64,000 nt of DNA from Litoditis marina. Its lineage: Eukaryota > Nematoda > Chromadorea > Rhabditida > Rhabditidae. The position numbers were made by a program, and so were the translations under genes. The stretch lies in assembly GCA_964036275.1 (NCBI GenBank), contig OZ038433.1:54887902-54951901 (forward strand), read 5' to 3'. Below, piece by piece: positions 62,901 to 64,000 of the stretch (positions within the stretch are counted from its first letter, which is position 1; each line of letters starts with the position of its first letter). Below the pieces are notes generated by a model. It had not been told where the DNA came from, did not search any database, and saw only the letters and a list, made by a program, of their open reading frames with translations.

Positions 62901-63237
62901 CACCATCATCCCATCCTGCGTCTCCTCGAACATACGCTATTTCTCTGCTCTCACATCCCACCGGGATACGAGATTTGCGAAATAGTGCGCTATAGTGAGA
63001 GACGCAGGTTGGAATGAAGGGGTCGGGATGTTTTAGCATACGTACTCAGACTTCTAATAAAAATAGCTAAAAGAACCAACATCCAGATATTTGATATTGT
63101 TATGATTGCGACCGGATTTTCTCACCCAGAAACTAACCAATAGGTACCGGCGGTAGGCTGATGGTTTGGGTAATATCTCCGTTCAAAGCGTCGATATTCG
63201 CCCACGAGAGAACATGTAATAGGAGATGGAGAAACAT
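59991..63237 (-). CDS. Secreted two-Ig-domain protein with probable GPI tail (7 exons)
   Basis: Exons in transcription order: 63237-63138, 62845-62760, 62381-62308, 62032-61839, 61280-61126, 60826-60698, 60134-59991; 882 nt, 293 residues, phases all close. A signal peptide (MFLHLLLHVLSWANIDA) is followed by Ig-like domain 1 (SSVIIDCVD for strand B Cys, then FDSADAASFGAFECC for the strand F region), a Glu/Thr-rich linker (NETETSTVAVSTTT), Ig-like domain 2 (DINCTINGE, then IHEGDYVCDASY), and a hydrophobic C-terminus (STTFGSVLLIVIALCLH) fitting a GPI-anchor signal or short membrane anchor. Several NxS/T sites. The two-Ig architecture resembles nematode ZIG-type neural surface proteins, but this is architecture only. 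The exon 1 donor GTTAGT at 63137 is chosen over GTACCT because only it keeps frame. Introns carry family C copy 5 and family D copy 5. Confidence 0.82.
61558..61783 (+). mobile_element. Family D tRNA-like element, copy 5 (complete)
   Basis: Best copy: CCCC then TATAGTCGTCGCCAACGG at the left, TTTGGCACTCACTATA then CCCC at the right. A-box-like AATAGCGCAGTGGTTAGCGC and B-box GCAGGTTCGATTCC. A tRNA-like fold is visible: D stem GCGC/GCGC and a T-arm GCAGG/CCGGC around TTCGATT with one mismatch. Lies in intron 4 of the Ig gene, antisense to it. Confidence 0.85.
62874..63049. mobile_element. Family C palindromic MITE, copy 5
   Basis: AGTACGTATGCTAGCAGATC and GATGTTTTAGCATACGTACT ends. Lies in intron 1 of the Ig gene, about 30 bases from exon 2. 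Confidence 0.75.
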
Positions 63238-63264
63238 CCCGATAAACCTCTGAAGCAGTACCAC

Positions 63265-63273
63265 TTATTTATA
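63265..63273 (-). promoter_or_regulatory. TATA box of the Ig-domain gene
   Basis: TATAAATAA on the minus strand, 28 bases above the ATG at 63237. Confidence 0.55.
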
Positions 63274-63294
63274 CGATCTACACCTCGCGCGATT

Positions 63295-63532
63295 CGTATT
63301 AAAGGTGGTCTGACAGCAACCGAATCTCGTGTCTTGCGCTCCACGGTTAATTCCGTCGCTCCAATGCAAATGCGGTACAAAGACTAGTTTATAGCTATTT
63401 TCTAGATCATATAATCAGAATTCATTAGCGGAGATTCGGAAACTCCGTTTTTGGGGCGCCTTCGCGTTGGAGCGAATGAATTACCCTGGAGCGCAAGGCA
63501 CGAGATTTGGTTCCTGTCAAGCCATCTTCAAT
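63295..63532. mobile_element. Inverted repeat G in the Ig-gene promoter
   Basis: AACCGAATCTCGTGTCTTGC and GCTCCACGG at the left are mirrored by CCCTGGAGCGCAAGGCACGA and GATTTGGTTCC at the right, giving imperfect arms of about 60 bp. It starts about 20 bp above the TATA box, so it adjoins or forms the upstream promoter. Confidence 0.7.
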
Positions 63533-63858
63533 AGGACTCAAAGATATTCTTCATTTTTGCGAGAATGGCAGCAGAGGGCTAAAACTATTTGACTGATCAA
63601 ATATACTATATAATTTTATTTTTATCGATAAAGAGCTCGGAAATGTCGATATACTGAGTTCTGTTCGCGAAGCGCACTTTAATAGACGCTCGGAAACATT
63701 CAACTGAACAGCCACACTAAGAGATGAAATAGGAATGCAGTGACAGCCCTATTAGCTTATTATATGAAAGTAATGTGATTAAACTACAATTGAATATCAA
63801 TTGTGCTACAATTTATTGTTTTCACACGCAATCACGGAAGGATGAAGATAAAAAACAA

Positions 63859-64000
63859 TATAGTCGTCGCCAACAGAAAAGCGGGAGGGTACTGTATATC
63901 TCACTTTCCGTTGTGTACGCACACATGTCTTCGATTGCAAAGCTTGGTAGTTATGTGCCCTGATAGCACAATGGTTAGCGCTCTGCTACGAATAATTTGC
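63859..64000 (+). mobile_element. Family D tRNA-like element, copy 6 (cut by window end)
   Basis: TATAGTCGTCGCCAACAG start, ACTGTATATCTCACTTTCCG, and A-box-like GATAGCACAATGGTTAGCGC. The B-box lies beyond the window. Confidence 0.8.

Overview
The window is nuclear DNA of a nematode, most likely a rhabditid close to Caenorhabditis. The evidence is short exons joined by introns with TTTCAG-type acceptors, a tandem array of receptor-type guanylate cyclases (rGC, the gcy chemosensory family), a DUF268 gene (a Caenorhabditis-enriched family), and dense inverted-repeat transposons in the introns. Gene models below come from hand-reading splice sites and were kept only where reading phase closes across every junction.

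Layout. 478-4556 (+): last nine exons of an rGC that begins left of the window. 5280-30582 (+): a complete 32-exon rGC of about 1055 residues with signal peptide, ligand-binding ectodomain, one membrane segment, pseudokinase, coiled coil and cyclase domain. Its introns carry a 3 kb TTAA-type element, a CR1-like LINE (minus strand) and many MITEs. 31457-35658 (+): a third rGC copy, collapsed and frameshifted. 35727-39058: a perfect hairpin, then an LTR retrotransposon with apparently identical LTRs and a 5 bp target duplication but no gag. 39993-48784 (+): a 154-residue orphan gene whose last intron holds a Penelope-like element with an N-terminal GIY-YIG domain and an intact 949-codon ORF. 49727-51464 (-): 3' part of a DUF268 methyltransferase-like gene. 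52818-55783 (-): a six-exon orphan of 241 residues. 57343-58853 (+): a five-exon small secreted helical protein of 163 residues. 59991-63237 (-): a seven-exon, 293-residue secreted two-Ig-domain protein with a probable GPI tail.

The rGC array would serve cGMP signalling in sensory neurons: ligand binds outside, the pseudokinase relays the signal, and the dimeric cyclase makes cGMP. Copies 1 and 2 have identical exon lengths over their shared nine exons, so the array arose by tandem duplication. The other genes are unrelated neighbours.

At least ten repeat families (local labels A-K plus a nested element N) occur in introns or next to promoters. Several copies lie within a few bases of splice sites. 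The most unusual family (D) has TATAGT-type inverted ends around a tRNA-like core with Pol III A and B boxes.
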